Source of the DNA: an uncultured Collinsella sp.
GTDB lineage: Bacteria > Actinomycetota > Coriobacteriia > Coriobacteriales > Coriobacteriaceae
Direction: 5' to 3'
Assembly (NCBI GenBank): GCA_900550185.1
Contig: URRN01000109.1
Coordinates: 1 to 7,081, forward strand
DNA: 7,081 bases
The translations under genes and the position numbers were made by a program. The number at the start of each line of letters is the position of its first letter. The first letter of the stretch is position 1. Shown here in pieces: positions 1 through 6,076 of the stretch. The notes under the pieces were generated by a model. It was not told where the DNA came from. It worked only from the letters and a program-made list of their open reading frames with translations, and did not search any database.

Positions 1-29
1 GCGATGGTAAGATGCTTTGGTGTGTAAAG

Positions 30-34
30 AGGAG
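30..34 (+). promoter_or_regulatory. Ribosome binding site deciding the start at 42
   Basis: AGGAG with 7 bases to the ATG at 42. It rules against the upstream in-frame ATG at 12, which would place this site inside the coding region. Confidence 0.8.
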
Positions 35-41
35 ATTTGCC

Positions 42-1340
42 ATGAGCAAGACAATAGTTAGGCCCACGCTTTCGCTGGGCAACCACATCTATCTGTATCG
101 CCTGCTGCGCGATGCAATCGGATGCGGCAAGCAAACGTTTATGACGCAGGTCGAGGAGGCACTCGCCGCTGGTGACATGGCCGCTTATGACCTGGGCTTC
201 GAGTCCACGCGCGAGCTGCTCGAGGAGCTCGACGACTGCATTAAGCTGACCGTCTTTAAGGGCGGTCGCCTGTATGCCACGGTCATCGCCAACGAGGCCT
301 GGGATGCCGCCCTTGCCAAGGGCGAGGACAAGCCCAAGGCTGCCAAGGGAGCCAAGCAGTCCTACAAAAAGAAAAAACGCGGCGAGAAGGACCTCAAGGC
401 CGTGCGCCCCAAGCACGTTAAGCGTCCCGAGCCTGAAGCCATGGTTGAAGCCGTGCCAGAATCCGAGCCCGAGGCAGAGATTGAAGTCGCTATTGAGGTA
501 ACGGCAGAAGCCGAAACCGAAATCACCGCCACGACTGATCCCGAAGTCATATCCGAGCAGGAAGCCACTGCGGAGCTCAACGAAGCTCCCAAGTCGACAA
601 CCGAAAAAACCGCCGACCAACCCGAGACGCCTTCGTTCCAAAACAGTGATGTCTTTAGCGACGAGGCCGAGGACGATCAGCTCGCCGATCAAGACGCTAC
701 CGAGTCGACGCCGAAGCCCGAGACGCCGCAGCCCGCCATCTCGCTCACGGTCGTCTATGACCCCGAGAACGCCAACGCCGGCATCACCACTATGGCATCC
801 ACGCCCATCGAAGCAAAGTCGAGCGTCGAGAATGAGAGCGCGATGCAGGTTGAGTTTGAAACTGCAGCTGTAGACGCGCCCGTCACCGTGAAGCCCGCAG
901 ATTCCGCAGTTAAGCCGGAACCGGTGCCTGAGCCCGCACCCGTCATCGAATCCGTGCCCACCTCTACTTGCGACCAAGTTCCCGCACCGGCACCGGCTTC
1001 GGTACCCGCAGCGGCCCCAACCCCCGCACCCGCAGCGCCCGCCATCCCTGAGGACTTCCCCGTCGATTTCGCAACCGAGGTCTTCTGCCCCGGCCCGCTT
1101 CTGCACCAGTTGTCGACCTATCTCCCCTACGGCGCCGACACGCTCGGCATTGTCGGCGAGTACTACTGGATCGCCCGCGAGCGCGGTACCATCGAGGCCG
1201 CGCGAAACCGCGCAAGCTTCCCCCTGTGCTACACGCAGGCCGGCGAGCGCCGCGAGGTTACCGTGCGCATCCGCCGCAACACCACCGGCGGTCTCGGAGC
1301 CGCCTGGGCCATCGACAAGGTCGAAGCCCCGGTCGAGTAA
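42..1340 (+). CDS. Hypothetical modular protein: N-terminal LOTUS-like domain, lysine block, acidic/Pro-Ala linker, C-terminal domain
   Basis: Unrecognised protein of 432 residues. The start at 42 is chosen because AGGAG lies 7 bases upstream; an in-frame ATG at 12 has no such site. Four parts can be seen. Residues 1-95 look folded, with a segment LGFESTRELLEELDD (51-65) followed by a beta-like stretch to about 82, which resembles the end of an OST-HTH/LOTUS winged helix; this is a weak resemblance by eye. Residues 97-128 are lysine-rich (KKKK at 109-112). Residues 129-335 are low-complexity, acidic and then Pro/Ala-rich, probably disordered. Residues 336-432 form a second compact domain with GEYYWIARERGTIEAA (372-387) and Arg-rich strands near 403-412. 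There is no signal peptide or membrane segment, so it is probably cytoplasmic. A nucleic-acid-binding role would fit the basic block but is inference. The low-complexity linker means length will vary between strains. Confidence 0.85.
   Translation: MSKTIVRPTLSLGNHIYLYRLLRDAIGCGKQTFMTQVEEALAAGDMAAYDLGFESTRELLEELDDCIKLTVFKGGRLYATVIANEAWDAALAKGEDKPKAAKGAKQSYKKKKRGEKDLKAVRPKHVKRPEPEAMVEAVPESEPEAEIEVAIEVTAEAETEITATTDPEVISEQEATAELNEAPKSTTEKTADQPETPSFQNSDVFSDEAEDDQLADQDATESTPKPETPQPAISLTVVYDPENANAGITTMASTPIEAKSSVENESAMQVEFETAAVDAPVTVKPADSAVKPEPVPEPAPVIESVPTSTCDQVPAPAPASVPAAAPTPAPAAPAIPEDFPVDFATEVFCPGPLLHQLSTYLPYGADTLGIVGEYYWIARERGTIEAARNRASFPLCYTQAGERREVTVRIRRNTTGGLGAAWAIDKVEAPVE
981..1049 (+). repeat. 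Pro/Ala low-complexity coding repeat
   Basis: Runs of CCx-GCx codons encode a Pro-Ala stretch (residues 314-336 of the first gene; PAPAPAS, PTPAPAAPAIP). It forms the end of the linker just before the C-terminal domain. Such tracts change length easily by slippage. Confidence 0.6.
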
Positions 1341-1341
1341 A

Positions 1342-1382
1342 AAACGGCCTCGGATAGCCAATTTGACCATCCGAGGCCGTTT
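1342..1382. terminator. Bidirectional intrinsic terminator between convergent genes
   Basis: Perfect 14-bp stem AAACGGCCTCGGAT / ATCCGAGGCCGTTT (1342-1355 with 1369-1382) and a 13-base loop. Read on the minus strand, the stem ends in six Ts (complement of A1339-1344), a strong signal for the lipoprotein gene that stops at 1396. Read on the plus strand, the tail is only TTTGAATT, so it is weaker for the first gene. The run of As overlaps the TAA stop of the first gene. Confidence 0.85.
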
Positions 1383-1395
1383 GAATTCAGGCCTT

Positions 1396-1788
1396 TTAGT
1401 TGTCATCGGTGCATATAGACACCAGAGAAGCAAGCTCATCCTCAAGTTGCGGAGCAAAGTATCTAAAAGAAACCTGCGCTCCAGTCGGTATCGACTCAAT
1501 CATATTCGCAGCATTATCTGAAACTCGGTACGATGCAGTTTCACCTGTCTTCAAATCCTCTATTGAGCAGACAGCGTCTTCAGCATCAATCGACCTAAGC
1601 ACGCCTTTTCCTTGTAACATCACATCGGCATGCCCGCCAGCTATTTCTAATGAACCTGAGTCTGTCGCAGTCACTTCTCCGGAACCTCCGCGCGATATCT
1701 CTTCCTTTGTTGAACAGCCCACCAATGAAGCCATCAGCACCAAAGACAGGGCTAGTCGAATCGCCCTACTTCGAAAAAGTCGTTCCAT
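1396..1788 (-). CDS. Small lipoprotein, downstream partner of the protease-like gene
   Basis: A 130-residue secreted lipoprotein of unknown function. The N-terminus has Arg residues at 3, 6, 8 and 11, a hydrophobic core (12-23) and a lipobox LVGC with the lipidated Cys at 25, so it should sit on the outer face of the membrane. After a Gly/Ser/Thr-rich tether (26-46) comes a small, probably beta-rich domain with two Cys (74 and 126) that could form a disulfide. The start at 1788 gives the best signal peptide; in-frame ATGs at 1800 and 1815 are possible, and none has a good ribosome site. With the 1788 start it overlaps the end of the upstream protease-like gene by 23 bases, which suggests translational coupling. 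A role as inhibitor, anchor or chaperone of that protein is inference from position only. A+T-richer than the flanks. Confidence 0.8.
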   Translation of the reverse strand: MERLFRSRAIRLALSLVLMASLVGCSTKEEISRGGSGEVTATDSGSLEIAGGHADVMLQGKGVLRSIDAEDAVCSIEDLKTGETASYRVSDNAANMIESIPTGAQVSFRYFAPQLEDELASLVSICTDDN

Positions 1789-2893
1789 AAGTCCACGCAT
1801 AATAGCTCTGATCATACTTCAGGAAGGATAAAGATGAATTCCAGCCGTCCGCTATGCCAATCATCTGCCTTGTCTCTCCAGTTTTCTTACCAGTAAGTGT
1901 GGCGTAAGCCTCCGCTGTTACAGAATGGGCTGATCCGTTGTACAAACTCGCATGTAAAACATTCGGTCTATTAGAGTTAATCTCATTTTGAATGCTCGCG
2001 ATAGCCGGAGAGGAGACAGTGCGGGCGATAAGAGTACTTCCTCTGCTTGCGCAGTAATTTGTAAACCCCGTTGCACAGGTTGATATCGGCGTTCCACCCA
2101 AAACAACGCCGGGAACAGTCTGTTCTTCATCGGAAAGAGCATGGGTATTGGTGTAACTCCATATCTGCATATATTGCGAAGGGTCGCTATATAAATTGGC
2201 AATGCCATACAGTTCCGCAACGTTCGAAAAAGCTGTCACCATACAAGCATAGTGGGCGGTAAGCCTCTTAATCTCGCTTTCATCATATGACATAAACTGA
2301 GAAATGGAACGAAATCCAGATACTGTGTAATCCTGCATTTGAGTTGCGTAAATTACAACATCGTTCCAGCTTGAAGGTTTATTCGATAAAACGACAGGCC
2401 GTCCTTCTATGGAAACAGCCGGGATTGTTCTTCCGCAATTTGTTGTTATTGAACCGTCCAAAGATTGCACGCCGAATTCGAATGGATTGATCATTACGAC
2501 TGGGTTATTGAACGAATAAGACTCGACACCAAGATCTCCTCCCCGATCCATAGGGCTGACTAAGCCGTCTCCAAAACGATATCCCGTAAGTATTTCATCA
2601 TCTGAAGCATCTAAAACCAAATAGCCCGCGGCTCTATTGGATGTCACAACCGGAACAATGTAACCAAGCGGGGACCCATCAACATCTACAAAAGGAATAG
2701 GGTCAGAAGGCGTATACGAATAGCCGAGGAGTCCCTTTATATATTTATCGGCAAGCTCTTGCGCAATTTCAGAAGTAAATTGTATCTGCTCACCATCAAT
2801 ATTGCCCGTCGAAGCAAAAACCTCTTTCGGACGTGCGGCTAAGGCGACAATTGAAGACGCGACAAGTTGCAGAAAACGACGACGCGAAAGCAT
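1766..2893 (-). CDS. Tat-exported C39-like/papain-fold cysteine protease-like protein
   Basis: A 375-residue exported protein. The N-terminus carries a twin-arginine motif SRRRFLQ (3-9), a hydrophobic core (10-20), basic residues at 21 and 23, and a likely cleavage site VFA-S after residue 27, so export should be by Tat. Residues about 38-110 resemble the propeptide of streptopain-type and related gut proteases (GYIVPVV at 77-83, then GYLVLDASDDEILTGY at 90-105). The C-terminal part resembles peptidase C39-like/papain-fold enzymes: ACMVTAFSNVAELYG (216-230) would hold the nucleophile Cys217, AHSVTAEAY (322-330) the His323, and ADGW (348-351) the Asp349. I see no Gln a few residues before Cys217 where papain-like enzymes place the oxyanion residue, so activity is uncertain. 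Other Cys: 153, 273, 281. Ribosome site is weak (AGAAG, 5 bases). It is the first gene of a two-gene unit with the lipoprotein. Confidence 0.8.
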   Translation of the reverse strand: MLSRRRFLQLVASSIVALAARPKEVFASTGNIDGEQIQFTSEIAQELADKYIKGLLGYSYTPSDPIPFVDVDGSPLGYIVPVVTSNRAAGYLVLDASDDEILTGYRFGDGLVSPMDRGGDLGVESYSFNNPVVMINPFEFGVQSLDGSITTNCGRTIPAVSIEGRPVVLSNKPSSWNDVVIYATQMQDYTVSGFRSISQFMSYDESEIKRLTAHYACMVTAFSNVAELYGIANLYSDPSQYMQIWSYTNTHALSDEEQTVPGVVLGGTPISTCATGFTNYCASRGSTLIARTVSSPAIASIQNEINSNRPNVLHASLYNGSAHSVTAEAYATLTGKKTGETRQMIGIADGWNSSLSFLKYDQSYYAWTYGTTFSK

Positions 2894-3080
2894 ATGTTCT
2901 TCTTTCTAGAGAAGCGACTTATAAGGTACTCCTATTCTATAATCTTTTTTTAACGTTACAGCACTGGTTATATTTCAATTCGATTTGCTTATGTCCTTGC
3001 AACCCAATGCGTCTTTACGTTTTAAACGGAATTAGAAAATCACTCATAGCAAAAACGGGCTTTAATCCCAAAGAGATGAC

Positions 3081-3097
3081 TTTGATTATGAATCAAA
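3081..3097. repeat. Short perfect inverted repeat upstream of the protease unit
   Basis: TTTGATT-ATG-AATCAAA, 7-bp arms with a 3-bp centre. It lies in the 279-base gene-free spacer (2894-3172), about 190 bases upstream of the protease-like start and beyond the ettA terminator. It could be an operator, but it has no G+C stem or T-run to make it a terminator. The rest of the spacer shows only weak -10-like hexamers on the minus strand and no convincing promoter or gene. Confidence 0.35.
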
Positions 3098-3136
3098 CCA
3101 GCAGCCAGGGCATAGCTGCAGTGCAATCGCTACAAG

Positions 3137-3162
3137 AAAGGCCGCCCTTGGTGGCGGCCCTT
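3137..3162 (-). terminator. Intrinsic terminator of ettA
   Basis: On the minus strand AAGGGCCGCC-ACCAAG-GGCGGCCTTT forms a 10-bp stem (one G-T pair) with a 6-base loop. It begins 10 bases after the ettA stop codon. The tail CTTGTAG is short of Ts, so the Ts at the base of the stem must do part of the work. Confidence 0.75.
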
Positions 3163-3172
3163 CTACTTGCTA

Positions 3173-4852
3173 CTAGTCGCGCGTCAGCTTGCGGTGGATA
3201 CGATGCGGCTGGGCTGCGTCCTCGCCCAGGCGCTCGATGCGGTTGGCCTGATAGGCCTCGAAGTTGCCCTCAAACCAATACCAGTTGCCCGGATTCTCGT
3301 CGGTGCCCTCCCACGCCAGAATGTGCGTGGCGACGCGGTCCAGGAACATACGGTCGTGGCTAATGACCACCGAGCAGCCCGGGAACTCGAGCAGCGCCGC
3401 CTCGAGCGAGGACAGCGTCTCGACGTCGAGGTCGTTCGTGGGCTCGTCGAGGAGCAGCAGGTTGCCGCCCTGCTTGAGCGTGAGCGCCAGGTTCAGACGG
3501 TTGCGCTCGCCACCGGAGAGTACGCCAGCGCGCTTCTGCTGGTCCTGGCCCTTAAAGCCAAAGCTCGCCACGTACGCGCGGCTGGGGACCTCGGTCTCGC
3601 CGACCATCATGTGGTCCAGACCATCCGAGACGACCTCCCACAGGTTCTTATCGGGGTCGATGCCGGAACGGTTCTGGTCGACGTAAGAAATCTTGACGGT
3701 CTCGCCCACCTCGAGCTCGCCCGAAGTAAGCGGCTCCAGACCCACAATCGTCTTGAACAGCGTGGTCTTACCGACACCGTTGGGGCCGATGACGCCCACG
3801 ATGCCGTTGCGCGGCAGGGTGAATGATAGGTCGTCGATGAGCACACGGCCATCGAACTCCTTATGCAGGTGATGGGCCTCGAGCACCTTGTTGCCCAGGC
3901 GCGGTCCGACGGGAATGCGGATGTCGGTCCAGTCGAGCTTCTGGCTTGCGCGGGCCTCGGCCTCCATCTCCTCATAGCGAGCCAGACGGGCCTTGTTCTT
4001 GGCCTGACGGGCCTTGGGCGAGCTGCGCACCCACTCGAGCTCGGCCTCCATGCGCTTGGCGAGCTTGGCGTCGCGGTTGCCCTGTGCCTCGATACGCGCG
4101 GCCTTGGTCTCCAGATACGTGGAGTAGTTGCCCTTGTAGGGATAAAGGTGACCGCGGTCGACCTCGCAGATCCACTCGGCAACGTTATCCAGGAAGTAGC
4201 GATCGTGCGTGACGGCCAGAACGGCGCCCTGGTAGTTGTGCAGGAAGTGCTCGAGCCACAGGATCGATTCGGCGTCCAGGTGGTTCGTGGGCTCGTCGAG
4301 CAGCAGCAGGTCGGGAGCCTCGAGCAGCAGCTTGCACAGGGCCACGCGACGGCGCTCGCCGCCGGAAAGCACGTTGACCGGCATGTCGGAATCGGGCAGC
4401 TGCAGGGCGTCCATGGCCTGGCCGAGCTTGGAATCGATATCCCAGCCGTCGGCGGCGTCGATCTCGTCCTGGAGCTTTCCCATCTCGGCCATGAGGGCGT
4501 CCATGTCGCAGTCCGGGTCGCACATCTCCTCGCCGATCTTGTTGAAGCGATCGACCTTGGCAATCATGTCGCCAAACGCCATGCGCACGTTCTCGATGAC
4601 GGTCTTGTCGTCGTCGAGCGGCGGCTCCTGCTGCAGGATGCCCACGGTGTAGCCGGGGGTAAGCCTGGCATCGCCGTTGGAGACCTCCTCGATGCCGGCC
4701 ATGATCTTGAGCAGGGTCGACTTGCCCATGCCGTTGGGACCCACGACGCCGATCTTGGCACCGGGGTAGAAGCTCAGGGTCACGTCGTCAAGGATTACCT
4801 TGTCGCCATGGGCCTTGCGAGCCTGATACATCTGGTAGATGAACTCTGCCAT
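3173..4852 (-). CDS. ettA: Energy-dependent translational throttle protein EttA (ABC-F ATPase)
   Basis: A soluble tandem ABC ATPase of the ABC-F family that binds the ribosomal E site and links peptide-bond formation to the ADP/ATP state. The 559 residues compare well with E. coli EttA (555), and the sequence follows it closely from MAEF at the start to the C-terminal HRIHRKLTRD. Domain 1: Walker A GPNGMGKST (38-46), signature LSGGERRR (162-169), Walker B LLLLDEPTNHLD (182-193), switch His216. Interdomain helical P-site-tRNA-interacting region about 250-305, with ELEWVRSSPKARQAKNKARL (271-290). Domain 2: Walker A GPNGVGKTT (356-364), LSGGERNR (445-452), LLLLDEPTNDLD (465-476), His499. All catalytic motifs are intact. 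The arm insertion near 95-135 is also present, which favours EttA over Uup or antibiotic-resistance ABC-Fs. The ribosome site is poor (AGG 5 bases, AAAGGA 12 bases from the ATG). It appears to be transcribed alone. Confidence 0.96.
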   Translation of the reverse strand: MAEFIYQMYQARKAHGDKVILDDVTLSFYPGAKIGVVGPNGMGKSTLLKIMAGIEEVSNGDARLTPGYTVGILQQEPPLDDDKTVIENVRMAFGDMIAKVDRFNKIGEEMCDPDCDMDALMAEMGKLQDEIDAADGWDIDSKLGQAMDALQLPDSDMPVNVLSGGERRRVALCKLLLEAPDLLLLDEPTNHLDAESILWLEHFLHNYQGAVLAVTHDRYFLDNVAEWICEVDRGHLYPYKGNYSTYLETKAARIEAQGNRDAKLAKRMEAELEWVRSSPKARQAKNKARLARYEEMEAEARASQKLDWTDIRIPVGPRLGNKVLEAHHLHKEFDGRVLIDDLSFTLPRNGIVGVIGPNGVGKTTLFKTIVGLEPLTSGELEVGETVKISYVDQNRSGIDPDKNLWEVVSDGLDHMMVGETEVPSRAYVASFGFKGQDQQKRAGVLSGGERNRLNLALTLKQGGNLLLLDEPTNDLDVETLSSLEAALLEFPGCSVVISHDRMFLDRVATHILAWEGTDENPGNWYWFEGNFEAYQANRIERLGEDAAQPHRIHRKLTRD

Positions 4853-4943
4853 TTGCCTGTTTTATCCTTTCTACCTGCTGTTTCCCTATTCTTGATTCGC
4901 TTTAGTGGAAACGAAATGAGGAAACCAGCTCTGAAACTTAACG

Positions 4944-4971
4944 AAAAAAGGGGCATGGTTGCCCATACCCC
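4944..4971 (-). terminator. Intrinsic terminator of the sdpRI-like operon
   Basis: On the minus strand GGGGTATGG-GCAA-CCATGCCCC is a 9-bp stem (one T-G pair) closed by a GNRA-type GCAA tetraloop and followed by six Ts. It starts 66 bases after the SdpI-family stop codon. On the plus strand the same site has a C-A mismatch and no T-run, so it works in one direction. Confidence 0.88.
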
Positions 4972-5037
4972 CTAATACTACCTGGGAAAAGTCCCCCGGA
5001 ACATACTATGAACTGCGTACGCTAGTTTTCCGCAACC

Positions 5038-5742
5038 TTAACGAGCGGCTCGCTGCGATTTGCGCCACAGCAGATACGAGTAGACGTAGACGGCTCCGAC
5101 CGAACCAAACGCCAGAACCGCAATCACCGCGGCGACGACTTCACTCGAAAGCACGCTGCCCGCCACGCCCATCGCAATCAGGCCAACACCCAGCACCATA
5201 AAGCAGGCACCGCCAAAGCGCTGCGTACGGCGCCAGTTCTCGGGATCGGCAAGCGCCCAGGGCGTCTTGATACCGAGTGTATAGTTCCGCTTCACACGCG
5301 GCAAGTAGTTGCCTACGCCGATGAACAGCAGACCGACAGCACCGGAAATCAGCACGTTGACCGAACCGACCGCCGGCACCACGCCCCAGACCGTAAGCTC
5401 ACCCAACCAGCTTATGGCGCACATAAACAAGGTGAAGGCGATTACGAAGCCCTGATAGAACTTGCCCGAGGTTCGATACGCCTCGCCCTTGGGGTCAATG
5501 CGTGGCACGACGTAGAACATCGCAAGAAGTGCCAGAGGCAGCACGCCGAGCGCGGAGGCCATCCAGCTAGGACCCCAACCGTCGACGGCGCCGTTCGCGC
5601 CCCAGTGCGTAGGAATCTGCGCAGGCAAGCTCGGCATCACTATGAGGTGCGCTACGACATTGGCGACGCACAGAGCGATCAGCGCAATCCACACACGCCG
5701 CGATACCCCCGTGGCGTGAATGCCCTTGTTTTCGTTATTCAT
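5038..5742 (-). CDS. SdpI/DUF1648 family integral membrane protein
   Basis: A 234-residue membrane protein of the SdpI family; in Bacillus subtilis SdpI gives immunity to the SDP toxin and helps relieve repression by SdpR. About six membrane segments can be drawn: 17-37, 59-79, 98-116, 124-143, 177-194 and 201-225. The DUF1648 motif is LPAQIPTHWGANGAVDGWG (39-57), and the SdpI signature runs 144-178 with GNYLPRVKRNYTLGIKTPW (144-162), then ENWRRTQRFGG (168-178). The start at 5742 is chosen because GGAAGG lies 8 bases upstream; a GTG at 5751 would abut that site. The gene overlaps the repressor gene by 8 bases, which suggests translational coupling, and ends before a strong terminator. No toxin gene is next to it, so the ligand is unknown; many SdpI homologues are orphan. 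Family is clear, the exact role is not. Confidence 0.9.
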   Translation of the reverse strand: MNNENKGIHATGVSRRVWIALIALCVANVVAHLIVMPSLPAQIPTHWGANGAVDGWGPSWMASALGVLPLALLAMFYVVPRIDPKGEAYRTSGKFYQGFVIAFTLFMCAISWLGELTVWGVVPAVGSVNVLISGAVGLLFIGVGNYLPRVKRNYTLGIKTPWALADPENWRRTQRFGGACFMVLGVGLIAMGVAGSVLSSEVVAAVIAVLAFGSVGAVYVYSYLLWRKSQRAAR

Positions 5743-6013
5743 CCTTATCACCTTCCGTGTTTGTAAAGCCCATAAACCAACCGATCAAGTCCTGCATGAC
5801 GGTGGTGTTTAAGCTGTATACGATGTTTTGGCCATGGCGCTCGTCGGTCACCAACCCGGCGTTTTTGAGCGTCGCCAAGTGATGGCTCAGCGACGGCTTA
5901 CTGATATCGAAATGCTCGGCAAGCTCCCCCGCCGTGCAATTGCCCTCGCGCAGCAACTCCAAAATGCGCCGTCGCGTTGGATCGGCAAGCGCCTTAAAAC
6001 CCTCTCCCGGCAT
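5735..6013 (-). CDS. ArsR-family autorepressor, SdpR-like
   Basis: A 92-residue winged-helix repressor, close in size and sequence style to Bacillus SdpR. FKALADPTRRRILELL (6-21) is the classic ArsR N-terminal helix pair. The helix-turn-helix is TAGELAEHF (27-35) plus ISKPSLSHHLATLKNAGLV (37-55), and the wing is about 57-67 (ERHGQNIVYSL). The C-terminal helix has LNTTVMQDLIGWFMGF (68-83). The only Cys is residue 26, and the ELCVC metal-binding motif is absent, so it is not an arsenic/metal-sensor type. The start at 6013 is chosen for the AGGAGG 4 bases upstream; ATGs at 6028 and 6031 precede that site. It is the first gene of an operon with the SdpI-family gene and has a palindrome in its promoter, which fits autorepression lifted by the membrane partner, as known in Bacillus. 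Confidence 0.92.
   Translation of the reverse strand: MPGEGFKALADPTRRRILELLREGNCTAGELAEHFDISKPSLSHHLATLKNAGLVTDERHGQNIVYSLNTTVMQDLIGWFMGFTNTEGDKDE
5751..5756 (-). promoter_or_regulatory. Ribosome binding site for the SdpI-family gene
   Basis: GGAAGG followed by 8 bases and the ATG at 5742, inside the last codons of the repressor gene. It favours the ATG over the GTG at 5751. Confidence 0.65.
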
Positions 6014-6017
6014 AAGA

Positions 6018-6023
6018 CCTCCT
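6018..6023 (-). promoter_or_regulatory. Ribosome binding site for the SdpR-like gene
   Basis: AGGAGG with 4 bases to the ATG at 6013. It excludes the two earlier in-frame ATGs at 6028 and 6031. Confidence 0.75.
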
Positions 6024-6047
6024 CTCATCATCTCTCATGACGCGCAC

Positions 6048-6076
6048 ACTATACTCGATATTTAGACGTTTGTCTA
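6048..6076 (-). promoter_or_regulatory. Sigma-70-type promoter of the sdpRI-like operon
   Basis: On the minus strand TAGACA (6076-6071), a 17-base spacer and TATAGT (6053-6048), each box matching 5 of 6 consensus bases. Transcription would begin near 6041, leaving a leader of about 28 bases before the repressor start at 6013. Confidence 0.75.

Larger units (their letters stand above)
1383..3136. other. A+T-rich segment holding the protease/lipoprotein pair
   Basis: Hand counts of sample rows give about 45% G+C (1561-1620), 43% (2581-2640) and 37% (3001-3060), against about 65-68% in neighbouring genes (rows 1141, 3421, 5221). It lies between two intrinsic terminators. This fits a horizontally acquired cassette. 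I found no integrase, transposase, tRNA or clear flanking direct repeats, so the mechanism is unknown and the edges are approximate. Confidence 0.5.

Noticed and set aside
1400..1831. Plus-strand open frame (143 codons) opposite the lipoprotein gene
   Set aside because: The minus-strand reading has a signal peptide, a lipobox and a terminator after it; the plus-strand reading has none of these.
2900..2990. Possible promoter of the protease-like gene (TATAGAAT or TATAAG boxes on the minus strand, TTGAAA further up)
   Set aside because: No -10/-35 pair has acceptable spacing and match, so no promoter is annotated.
2833..3363. Plus-strand open frame crossing the spacer, the ettA terminator and the end of ettA
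   Set aside because: It runs through the start of one gene, a terminator stem and the end of another, all on the opposite strand. Its spacer part (from the ATG at 3007) matches no family I recognise and has no ribosome site.
3167..3826. Plus-strand open frame (219 codons) opposite the 3' part of ettA
   Set aside because: Antisense shadow of the EttA second ATPase domain.
3607..4563. Minus-strand open frame (318 codons) inside ettA
   Set aside because: Out-of-frame shadow of ettA, rich in Arg/Ser/Pro/Thr, with no domain.
4950..4971. Plus-strand reading of the hairpin as a terminator
   Set aside because: On the plus strand the stem has a C-A mismatch and is not followed by Ts, and no plus-strand gene ends there.
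3863..4975. Long plus-strand open frame (370 codons) opposite ettA
   Set aside because: It is antisense to a full-length, motif-complete EttA; the high G+C of that gene keeps the opposite frame open. The predicted protein is Leu/Val/Gly-rich without recognisable motifs.
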